A DNA stretch of 36,527 nucleotides, from assembly GCA_913057785.1 (NCBI GenBank), contig CAJXPD010000088.1:1-36527 (forward strand), read 5' to 3'. Source of the stretch: an uncultured Lewinella sp. Lineage in GTDB: Bacteria; Bacteroidota; Bacteroidia; Chitinophagales; Saprospiraceae. Each line of letters opens with the position of its first letter. Position 1 is the stretch's first letter. A program made the position numbers and the translations under genes. A model generated the notes under the pieces. The model was not told the origin of the DNA and did not search any database. It saw only the letters and a program-made list of their open reading frames with translations. Positions 1 to 6,408 of this stretch are shown one piece after another.

Positions 1-30
1 ACTCACCGGGTGAGTACTCACCCGGTGAGT
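1..30. promoter_or_regulatory. 30-bp perfect palindrome, candidate operator
   Basis: The first half is ACTCACCGGGTGAGT and the second half is its exact reverse complement, so all 30 bases are self-complementary. Each half is itself a 7-bp inverted repeat (ACTCACC / GGTGAGT) around one central base. A further ACTCACC half-site lies at 115-121, 29 bp before the WYL regulator start. The nested dyads fit a cooperative protein-binding site. The window begins here, so the element may extend further left, and a terminator of an unseen gene is an alternative. Confidence 0.5.
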
Positions 31-149
31 GATCGGGATGAATTCAGATGAATTTTTAATTTATTATATGTAAAATTCTGTAAAATAATTATTTGTGGAG
101 TTTATCCCAGTAACACTCACCCCCACTCAAAAAACAAATCTTCTTACTC

Positions 150-1190
150 ATGGCGCTCAATAAAAATGCCCTCATTCGCTACCGAACCATAGATAAATGC
201 TTGCAAAACCGCCAGCGCCGTTGGACCCTCAATGATCTAATCACGGCCTGCTCTGAGGCACTCTATGAGTTTGAAGGAAAGGAAATGAAGGTGAGTAAGC
301 GAACCGTCCAGTTGGATATCCAGATGATGCGGAGTGATAAACTGGGTTATAATGCACCTATTGAAGTGTACGAGCGAAAGTATTATCGCTACGAAGAGGA
401 AGACTTTAGTATCACAGATATTCCACTTACCGGCATAGATATGGATGTGCTGACTGAGTCCGTTGAAATGCTGAAGCAATTCAAGGACTTTTCACTATTT
501 AATGAATTAAATGGGGTGATCCAGAAATTGGAAGATAAAGTGTACCGGGAGAAAAACCAGCGATCCCCTATCATCCATATCGATAAAAATGAATACCTCA
601 AAGGCTTGGAACACTTAGACACCCTCTACCAAGCTATCCTGAAGCAGATCGTATTGATCATCTCCTATCAATCCTTTAGTGCTCGCGAACCGCAGGAATT
701 CTTCTTTCACGCCTACATCCTAAAGGAGTTCAACAACCGATGGTTTGTGATCGGCAAACGAGATCATGAGGCACGGATCATGACTTTGGCCTTGGATCGA
801 ATCCTTAGCATTAAACCGACCTTTGCGGAAAACTATCGACAGGAAGAATTTGACGCAGATGTTTTCTATCGTCATACTTACGGTGTGACGGTTTTAAACG
901 ATAAGCAACTCAAAAAGATTGAGCTTTGGGTGGACCGGCATAATGCGCCGTATGTGTTGACCAAACCTTTTCACCATTCTCAAAAGCTACTGGAGCGATA
1001 CGAGGATCGGAGCATTCGAATTGGATTATATCTGCACCTAAATTTGGAACTAGAACGCTTGATTCTCGGCTTTGGAGATGCAATTGAGGTGCTGGAGCCG
1101 CCACGACTTCGGACACGAGTACAAGCTAGATTGAGGCGTGCTGCTGAAAATTATGAAGCGCAGGATTCATCTACTGAGGGTGTTCAATAA
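150..1190 (+). CDS. WYL-domain transcriptional regulator
   Basis: 346-aa putative DNA-binding regulator. Residues about 8-65 form a winged helix-turn-helix with the recognition-helix stretch SKRTVQLDIQMMR at 49-61. Residues about 150-225 form the WYL domain; the name-giving motif reads W198-F-V rather than W-Y-L. A C-terminal WCX-like segment ends near LEPPRLR (316-321). In this family the WYL domain binds a nucleic acid or small nucleotide ligand and controls the N-terminal HTH; the ligand here is unknown. No signal peptide or membrane segment. It is transcribed alone, behind the 30-bp palindrome at 1-30, which suggests autoregulation (inference). An inverted repeat overlaps its stop codon. 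WYL proteins often accompany defence or DNA-damage genes, but nothing of that kind is visible within this window; sequence left of position 1 is unseen. Confidence 0.88.
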   Translation: MALNKNALIRYRTIDKCLQNRQRRWTLNDLITACSEALYEFEGKEMKVSKRTVQLDIQMMRSDKLGYNAPIEVYERKYYRYEEEDFSITDIPLTGIDMDVLTESVEMLKQFKDFSLFNELNGVIQKLEDKVYREKNQRSPIIHIDKNEYLKGLEHLDTLYQAILKQIVLIISYQSFSAREPQEFFFHAYILKEFNNRWFVIGKRDHEARIMTLALDRILSIKPTFAENYRQEEFDADVFYRHTYGVTVLNDKQLKKIELWVDRHNAPYVLTKPFHHSQKLLERYEDRSIRIGLYLHLNLELERLILGFGDAIEVLEPPRLRTRVQARLRRAAENYEAQDSSTEGVQ

Positions 1191-1207
1191 TGAACACTAT
1201 TTGTTCA
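1180..1207. promoter_or_regulatory. Inverted repeat overlapping the WYL gene stop codon
   Basis: GTGTTCA (1180-1186) and TGAACAC (1191-1197) are exact inverted repeats around ATAA; a third TGTTCA follows at 1202-1207. The dyad spans the TAA stop at 1188-1190. There is no T-tract, so an operator is at least as likely as a terminator. It lies about 115 bp before the permease gene. Confidence 0.35.
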
Positions 1208-1251
1208 GCAACGCACAAGTTTTGTGGGGAACAAACTATGCAGAGGATTGA

Positions 1252-1285
1252 TTGTGAGAAGATTGTGTCGATGGCATATTTTTTG
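1252..1285 (+). promoter_or_regulatory. Candidate Bacteroidota promoter for the permease gene
   Basis: TTG at 1252-1254 is followed about 22 bp later by TATTTTTTG (1277-1285), which resembles the Bacteroidota -7 element TAnnTTTG with one extra base. It lies 28 bp before the ATG at 1314. The match is imperfect, so confidence is low. Confidence 0.25.
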
Positions 1286-1313
1286 GACTTAGGCTAGCAA
1301 CTAAACGATAAAT

Positions 1314-3779
1314 ATGTTCCAGAATCACTTCAATATGGCGCTTCGGCGGCTGTTCAAGAATAAGGTCTTCTCTTTAATCAATATTTCTGGCCTTTCCTTA
1401 GGTATAGCGGTTAGTCTGCTGCTGTGGCAATATATCCATCAGGAACGTACTTACGATCAATTTCACAGCGATCACGAACGCATTTTTCGCATTACTACAC
1501 ATTGGGGAGATGATCCACAATCGGATATCTATGCCACCACTCCTCCTCCTTTACGGGATGCCATCCAAGCAGAGATACCTGAGGTGGAACAAGTGTCGAG
1601 AGCATTTAAGTGGAATGATTCCACCATGCGCTTGCCTAAAGAAGATACCAATGGAAGAGAGGTGTTCTTTCGGGAAACGAACATATATATAGTGGACCCG
1701 AATTTCCTTAAAGTGATGGATTTTAACCTCATTCAAGGGAATAAATCCACTGCCCTAGAAGAGCTTGAAAGTTTAGTACTAACCAAAGCAACGGCTATCC
1801 GATACTTCGGTAAAGAAGCTGTAGAAGGCAAGGAGGTAGTCGGTCGAACCATCTTATTTGGCGGCAGTCGAACGGCGAGAAAGGTCACTGCGATTGTTGA
1901 TCCGCCAGCCAACTCACATCTTGAATTTGATATGTTGGTGAATGCCAACTTTGGATATAAGGGAATTATTGAGCAGAAGAATTGGGCTTGGAATGTGATG
2001 CATACCTACACCAAAGTCAATCAGCAGGCTTTGAATACTGACTCTGGTTTAGAGAACCTGCAGGATAAACTCAACGGTATAGCTAATACACAAGGCCGTG
2101 CCTTTATGCAAACAGGGGGAGTTGGCCGCTTGCCTGAAGAGTCCATCTTTGAATATCGTTTGCAGCCTCTATCTAGCATCCATTTAAATTCTAACTACCT
2201 ACGAGAACATCAAGCCAATGGGAATGCCACAGTCGTGGGAATACTGTCTACCGTAGCTTGGTTGATCTTGCTATTAGCTTGCATCAACTTTATGAACTTA
2301 TCGACGGCTCAAGCCTCGAAAAGGGCGAAAGAAGTGGGCATTCGAAAGACACTCGGCGCTGCCAGAGGATACCTAGTGTCCCAGTTTTTGATGGAATCCT
2401 TGGCCTATAGTTTGATTGCTGGAGTTATTGCTTTCGGTCTGGTGGAGATCTGCAGAGGACCTTTTGCCTTGATTAGTGGTAGAGAGATTGCGGCAGACTG
2501 GTATATGCAGCCTTGGTTGTGGCAATCCAGTGCATTGCTACTGTTGCTGGTCGGAATCTTCTCAGGGAGTTATCCCGCCTTCTTTCTATCCTCATTCAAG
2601 CCCATAGAAGTGTTTAAGGGGAAATTGGGAGTGGGGAAAGGTGGAGCATTAGGATTTAGGAATGCACTCGTCGTTTTCCAATTCGTTATTTCCATTGGGT
2701 TAATCATTTCGACATTGTTGGTTGGCCAGCAGATGTCACACGTTAGATCCAATCAGCAGGGCTATGAGAAAGAAAATGTACTGATCATTGACAATGATAA
2801 GGAAGTGCGAGAACAATGGGAAAGTTTCAAGGGCAGTCTGCTATCAGAAACAAGTGTGCTGGAGGCAAGCTTCAGTACCGGAGTGCCCTTTAAACCTTTC
2901 AAGGATATGCGGGATTTCCGTGTAGAAGGAAGCAACCAAGGACAAGGCATAACCTGGATGCGTGCGGATGATACTTTTGAGGATGCCGTAGGACTCGAGC
3001 TTGTTGCGGGGCGTGCTTTCGATCGCAATATGGGCACAGATTCCTCCTCCTTGATTCTTAATGAGGCGGCGGTGAAGGTCCTAGGTTTGGAAGATCCGAT
3101 CGGGAAGGTGATTATTAAAAATTCTGGGGCCCCTGATGAGGAAAGATTGCAAATTGTGGGTGTAGTGCGAGATTTTAACTTCGAATCCTATTATAATGAT
3201 ATCAAGCCTTTGGCGATACAAAACTACTTTCCAGATTTTCAACGAGATTATGTATCGATTCGACTAGCCGCAGGTAAAGCGGAGGAAGGTTTAGCAGCCG
3301 TGCAAGCCATTTGGGGAAGATACCAGCCGGGGAATCCATTGGTTTATTCCTTTATGGACCAAGACTTCGACGCCTTGTTCAGAACGGATCAACGCCTTGG
3401 TCGCACCTTAAGCATGTTTACCATTCTAGCTATTTTGATTGCTTGTTTAGGACTTTTCGGCCTATCCACCTTTAATACTGAAAGAAGGGCGCGGGAGATT
3501 GGAATTAGAAAGGTATTAGGAGCATCAGCTGGCCAGATTGTGCAGCTGCTGTCCAAAGAATTTACCCTTTTGGTTGGTGTTGCCTTGCTAATCGCCGCTC
3601 CCTTGTCCTACTATTTTATTGCCGAATGGTTGACTACTTTTCCTATACAAATGAGCATACCCATCTGGGTGTTCGTCGCTGCTGGACTCGGGGCTATTTC
3701 CCTGGCTTGGCTCACTGTCGGTTTACAATCCTTTCAAGTGGCAACCGCAGATCCGGTAGATAGCCTCAAGGAGGAGTAA
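1314..3779 (+). CDS. ABC transporter permease, MacB/FtsX type
   Basis: 821-aa inner-membrane protein. A first membrane segment lies at about 18-40 after the sequence FNMALRRLFKNKVFS, typical of Bacteroidota FtsX-like permeases. It is followed by a large periplasmic MacB_PCD-type domain to about residue 300 and an FtsX membrane block. A second periplasmic domain and a second FtsX block follow. The duplicated cytoplasmic motif reads KEVGIRKTLGA near 339 and REIGIRKVLGA near 726, so this is a fused tandem permease. Such proteins work with a MacB/LolD-type ATPase in mechanotransmission, lipoprotein trafficking or export of peptides and antibiotics. No ATPase gene is adjacent, so its partner must be encoded elsewhere. 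The upstream WYL regulator is on the same strand, but a 123-bp gap with its own candidate promoter suggests separate control. The family call is secure; the substrate is unknown. Confidence 0.9.
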   Translation: MFQNHFNMALRRLFKNKVFSLINISGLSLGIAVSLLLWQYIHQERTYDQFHSDHERIFRITTHWGDDPQSDIYATTPPPLRDAIQAEIPEVEQVSRAFKWNDSTMRLPKEDTNGREVFFRETNIYIVDPNFLKVMDFNLIQGNKSTALEELESLVLTKATAIRYFGKEAVEGKEVVGRTILFGGSRTARKVTAIVDPPANSHLEFDMLVNANFGYKGIIEQKNWAWNVMHTYTKVNQQALNTDSGLENLQDKLNGIANTQGRAFMQTGGVGRLPEESIFEYRLQPLSSIHLNSNYLREHQANGNATVVGILSTVAWLILLLACINFMNLSTAQASKRAKEVGIRKTLGAARGYLVSQFLMESLAYSLIAGVIAFGLVEICRGPFALISGREIAADWYMQPWLWQSSALLLLLVGIFSGSYPAFFLSSFKPIEVFKGKLGVGKGGALGFRNALVVFQFVISIGLIISTLLVGQQMSHVRSNQQGYEKENVLIIDNDKEVREQWESFKGSLLSETSVLEASFSTGVPFKPFKDMRDFRVEGSNQGQGITWMRADDTFEDAVGLELVAGRAFDRNMGTDSSSLILNEAAVKVLGLEDPIGKVIIKNSGAPDEERLQIVGVVRDFNFESYYNDIKPLAIQNYFPDFQRDYVSIRLAAGKAEEGLAAVQAIWGRYQPGNPLVYSFMDQDFDALFRTDQRLGRTLSMFTILAILIACLGLFGLSTFNTERRAREIGIRKVLGASAGQIVQLLSKEFTLLVGVALLIAAPLSYYFIAEWLTTFPIQMSIPIWVFVAAGLGAISLAWLTVGLQSFQVATADPVDSLKEE

Positions 3780-3792
3780 ATACACCATGCTT

Positions 3793-3821
3793 TGTGGAAG
3801 CATCTCCACATGTAAATGTGG
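3793..3821 (+). promoter_or_regulatory. Two mutually exclusive hairpins, attenuator-like
   Basis: TGTGGA (3793-3798) can pair with TCCACA (3805-3810). The overlapping CCACAT (3806-3811) can pair instead with ATGTGG (3816-3821). The two stems share the middle arm and cannot form together. They sit between the permease stop and the next gene (ATG 3885). No ligand or leader peptide is evident. Confidence 0.25.
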
Positions 3822-3884
3822 TTGGGAGGCCTATCGATTGAGACTAACTTTATGGTATTGTTTACCTAAAGAACAACAAGTCTT

Positions 3885-4238
3885 ATGGCAATGAAAAATG
3901 TTATCAGTCAGGCTCGAAATTACTACATGAATGCAAATGTGCACTTTCAAAACTTCACGGTGATCACTGCATTTGACAAGCACAAGGAAACGGGGGTAGA
4001 AGAAGTGGCCATCGTTTTTGTGGATAAACCTGCAGATCAAATCAATAAGCAGGTGACCTTTGCCCAAGGTCGTCTAATTAAAGAAATGCCAATTACCTTT
4101 CAAATGGCCATCATTGATATGTTGCGGCATGAGCGACCTATCTTGACCAGGTTTAGTTACCAAGAGGGCCCTAGTCCATTTTTTGAAAGTTTCGAAATCT
4201 TTACCATGAGAGAGCAGGTGGGAGAGGAAGAATCCTAA
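3885..4238 (+). CDS. Conserved-looking small cytoplasmic protein of unknown function
   Basis: 117 aa; I do not recognise a family. There is no signal peptide or membrane segment. The sequence has alternating hydrophobic stretches (VHFQNFTVITAF, VEEVAIVFV) that look like beta strands, then helices around 65-90. It ends in an acidic tail (GEEES). Codon use matches the neighbours and the frame is open for its whole length between two structured intergenic elements, which supports a real gene. The start is the first ATG (ATG GCA ATG); the second ATG at 3891 is an alternative. A strong hairpin follows 12 bp after the stop, so it is probably a single-gene transcript. Confidence 0.65.
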   Translation: MAMKNVISQARNYYMNANVHFQNFTVITAFDKHKETGVEEVAIVFVDKPADQINKQVTFAQGRLIKEMPITFQMAIIDMLRHERPILTRFSYQEGPSPFFESFEIFTMREQVGEEES

Positions 4239-4250
4239 TCCTTGAGACTC

Positions 4251-4284
4251 CCTACCTCTAGGTCAATCTTGACCTAGAGGTAGG
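4251..4284 (+). terminator. Strong hairpin, likely terminator
   Basis: CCTACCTCTAGGTCAA (4251-4266) pairs perfectly with TTGACCTAGAGGTAGG (4269-4284), leaving a very tight loop. No T-tract follows on either strand, so this is either a U-poor terminator or an mRNA-stabilising structure at the end of the 3885-4238 transcript. Confidence 0.55.
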
Positions 4285-4369
4285 ATAAGCATAGTCACCC
4301 AGATGACCACCGAACTTCTTGTTCATATAAAAGCAGGAAAGAATATGTATTTTTCCAAAAAATTGGAAA

Positions 4370-4843
4370 ATGAAATACACTGCTCTTCTTGCGCTACTTC
4401 TATTCTCGACGCTTCACCTGCATAGCCAATCTTCCGGCATTACTATTCCTAAAGAGATTCATTTCCCCACGCCTACCAGTTATGATCGAGCAGAATCTAC
4501 GGTGAAAGCTTGCATGCAATGGCTGGTGGACAATCCTATAGATACCGATCCCAGCGAACACAAACGATTGGCGCCTTTTGTCTTTCGATGGTTGGAAGGA
4601 ACCGATAAAGCCAGTGTAGCTATTGATGCTGACTTGATGAAGTATACTGACAAGAACTCTCGGCTGATCATGGTATTCCTCAGCGGCTGGGCCTTGTACC
4701 AACTCCAACATGGCAAAGCCAATGAAGCTGCTGCTCGAGAGGCCGGTTTAGTGGCATTAATTAATTCCTACAGCAATGCCATGGAAAAAGTCAGGGATAA
4801 GGATATTGAGAAATTGATCAAGAAGCGGAAAAAGGCAAAGTAG
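4370..4843 (+). CDS. Secreted or periplasmic protein of unknown function
   Basis: 157 aa. The N-terminus has a Sec signal peptide: MKYT, then a hydrophobic core ALLALLLFSTL, with likely cleavage near residue 20 (HLHSQ/S). There is no lipobox cysteine. The mature part is probably helical (for example around 35-55 and 95-140) and ends in a strongly basic tail (KLIKKRKKAK). I recognise no enzyme motif. The gene stands between a hairpin (4251-4284) and the FGE-like gene 54 bp downstream, with which it may be co-transcribed. Confidence 0.65.
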   Translation: MKYTALLALLLFSTLHLHSQSSGITIPKEIHFPTPTSYDRAESTVKACMQWLVDNPIDTDPSEHKRLAPFVFRWLEGTDKASVAIDADLMKYTDKNSRLIMVFLSGWALYQLQHGKANEAAAREAGLVALINSYSNAMEKVRDKDIEKLIKKRKKAK

Positions 4844-4897
4844 TCCTGCTTATGGAACTTCATTTGCTCTAAAGTAGTTCTTGTTTTCAAAGACTTT

Positions 4898-5608
4898 ATG
4901 AGTTTGGAACAGCAGCCTAATATCGTCGATCCATCGCTTCTGCAGCAGATTGAGTGGCAAATGGTGCAGGTACCGGCTGGTAGGCTTGAGATGCGGGATG
5001 ATCGAACCAAGCAACAGTGGGTCGCGAAGATTCCCAGCTTTAGATTAAGTAAATATCTCGTGACACAGCAACTGTATGAAAGTATAATGCTTAGCTCTCC
5101 CAGTACCTTCCGAGGACCAACCCATCCCGTCGAGACGGTCTCCTGGAAGGAAACTGCTCTTTTTTGTAATCGTATTTCAGAACTTGCTGGATTAGAACCT
5201 TACTACCAGATAGGAATGAAAGCAGCAGATTTCAGATTGAATGATCAGGCCAATGGCTACCGTCTACCCACCGAGGCAGAATGGGAATATGCCTGCCGGG
5301 CAGGAAATCCTAATATTCGTTATGGTACGCTAGAAGAAATCGCATGGTATAAAGGAAACTCCTGTGGAAGTACGCAAGCTGTGGGGCAAAAGCAACCGAA
5401 TACTTGGGGATTATACGATATGATCGGCAACGTATGGGAATGGTGCTCCGATATTTATGATGCATCGGTCTATGGTTCCTATCGCATTATACGTGGAGGT
5501 GGATGGTATGATAAAGCTCGCGGGTGTATTGTAACCAACCGGAGAAGGAGCCATCCTATTGCTTACAAGATGGATGACTTGGGCTTTCGCTTGGCCAGGA
5601 ATCTATAG
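4898..5608 (+). CDS. Formylglycine-generating-enzyme-like (SUMF1/FGE-sulfatase fold) protein, non-canonical active site
   Basis: 236 aa. Landmarks of the FGE-sulfatase fold are present: a start like WQMVQVPAGRLEM (20-32), RLPTEAEWEYACRAGN (122-137), GNVWEWCSD (177-185), RGGGW (199-203) and a closing DLGFRLARNL. In true FGEs the segment after GG-S-W carries two catalytic cysteines five residues apart. Here the first position is Asp205 and only the second, Cys210, remains. That argues against sulfatase maturation and for one of the many repurposed members of this fold (kinase-associated, hydroxylase-like or structural). No signal peptide, so it is probably cytoplasmic, and no sulfatase gene is nearby. 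ATG 4898 gives a normal short N-terminus. The family call is firm; the activity is open. Confidence 0.85.
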   Translation: MSLEQQPNIVDPSLLQQIEWQMVQVPAGRLEMRDDRTKQQWVAKIPSFRLSKYLVTQQLYESIMLSSPSTFRGPTHPVETVSWKETALFCNRISELAGLEPYYQIGMKAADFRLNDQANGYRLPTEAEWEYACRAGNPNIRYGTLEEIAWYKGNSCGSTQAVGQKQPNTWGLYDMIGNVWEWCSDIYDASVYGSYRIIRGGGWYDKARGCIVTNRRRSHPIAYKMDDLGFRLARNL

Positions 5609-5622
5609 CCATTTGATCTTTA

Positions 5623-5645
5623 TTTCCTAAATTGAGGTTAGGAAA
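5623..5645 (+). terminator. Hairpin between FGE-like gene and membrane-protein gene
   Basis: TTTCCTAA (5623-5630) pairs exactly with TTAGGAAA (5638-5645) around a 7-base loop. It begins 15 bp after the FGE-like stop and ends 16 bp before the next start. The stem is A/T-rich and no U-run follows, so it is a weak terminator or a translation-initiation structure. Confidence 0.3.
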
Positions 5646-5660
5646 ACCCTGTTTATCAAA

Positions 5661-6266
5661 TTGCAATCGGTGGAAACCAATCAACTTCGGATTCAAGACC
5701 TGCTCTCCTTCGGATACCTTTACTTGCTCCTCTTGGGGGTCATTCGAGACTCCCTGTACTTTGGTTTGATGGGGGTGAATATTATTCTCTATTCTTCTGT
5801 TACGGATATTCTATTTAGTCCTTTGGCTTACCTGGTGGATGAACCATACTTGACTTTATTTTTCGTTCTCGCTACCTACTTCGCAGTAATTCAACCTAAG
5901 TTTCACCAGAAACATAAAGGCAAGTCTTGGTACAAGCGCATTTTTGATGAAGAAAAACGTGAGGAGCGTTTTTCAAAACCTAGCCTAATTTCTGCTGAGC
6001 TGGTTTTCGTCACCTTCATGATCTCCTCTATGCTCTTGGGTACAGGTCTTGGCCGAGGCATAGGGATGTCCAAAAAGATGAGAAACCAGGAATGCAAGCA
6101 CAATGATCGAGTGGAATTTGTTGATGGAGAAACGGAAGAGGTCGCCATCATTGGACAAAATAGTCTATACATTTTCTATGTTATGAAAGGCCAAACCCAA
6201 GTCGCTATTTCTCCTATCAATGGCGTGGTGAAGCGCATTGAGATCGATGCCATAAAGAATGAATAG
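5661..6266 (+). CDS. Integral membrane protein of unknown function (TTG or GTG start)
   Basis: About 201 aa. Hydrophobic segments lie near 14-29, 33-57, 62-77 and 110-128. A charged cytoplasmic-type loop sits at about 79-107 (KHKGKSWYKRIFDEEKREER). A soluble C-terminal part follows, with beta-like stretches (VEFVDGETEEVAIIG, LYIFYVMKG, VVKRIEI). I do not recognise the family. The reading frame has no good ATG near its beginning; TTG at 5661 or GTG at 5670 are the plausible starts, while the first internal ATG (residue 37) would delete the first membrane segment. Same strand as the FGE-like gene but separated by a small hairpin. Confidence 0.6.
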   Translation: MQSVETNQLRIQDLLSFGYLYLLLLGVIRDSLYFGLMGVNIILYSSVTDILFSPLAYLVDEPYLTLFFVLATYFAVIQPKFHQKHKGKSWYKRIFDEEKREERFSKPSLISAELVFVTFMISSMLLGTGLGRGIGMSKKMRNQECKHNDRVEFVDGETEEVAIIGQNSLYIFYVMKGQTQVAISPINGVVKRIEIDAIKNE

Positions 6267-6319
6267 ACTTGTAAAATCTGACTACTACCTTATCGTTATT
6301 TTTTCATCTCCTTCTCGCT

Positions 6320-6354
6320 ACAGTTTATCCTGAAAAATCGACAACTCAGTTTTC
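6320..6354 (+). promoter_or_regulatory. Candidate LytTR-type binding repeats upstream of the TonB receptor
   Basis: ACAGTTTAT (6320-6328) fits the published LytTR half-site pattern [TA][AC][CA]GTTN[AG][TG] at every position. A partial copy, TCAGTTTTC, follows at 6346-6354. Their spacing (26 bp start to start) is wider than the usual 21-22 bp. The site lies about 80 bp before the receptor start, and a LytTR regulator ends the same gene cluster (10432-11199). The link is inferred. Confidence 0.3.
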
Positions 6355-6374
6355 TTTCTTTGTTTTCCCCTCCC

Positions 6375-6399
6375 TTTTGCCCCCACATTGTAGGCAAAA
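6375..6399 (+). promoter_or_regulatory. Hairpin just before the TonB receptor start codon
   Basis: TTTTGCC (6375-6381) pairs with GGCAAAA (6393-6399) around an 11-base loop, and flanking CCC/GGG could extend the stem with a bulge. Its 3' edge is 9 bp from the ATG at 6409, so it could affect ribosome access. A weak terminator is the alternative. Confidence 0.3.
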
Positions 6400-6408
6400 A
6401 CAAGGGAA

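Noticed and set aside
150..6266. Defence island suggested by the WYL regulator
   Set aside because: No nuclease, helicase, reverse transcriptase or other defence effector accompanies it in the window; neighbours are envelope and unknown genes.
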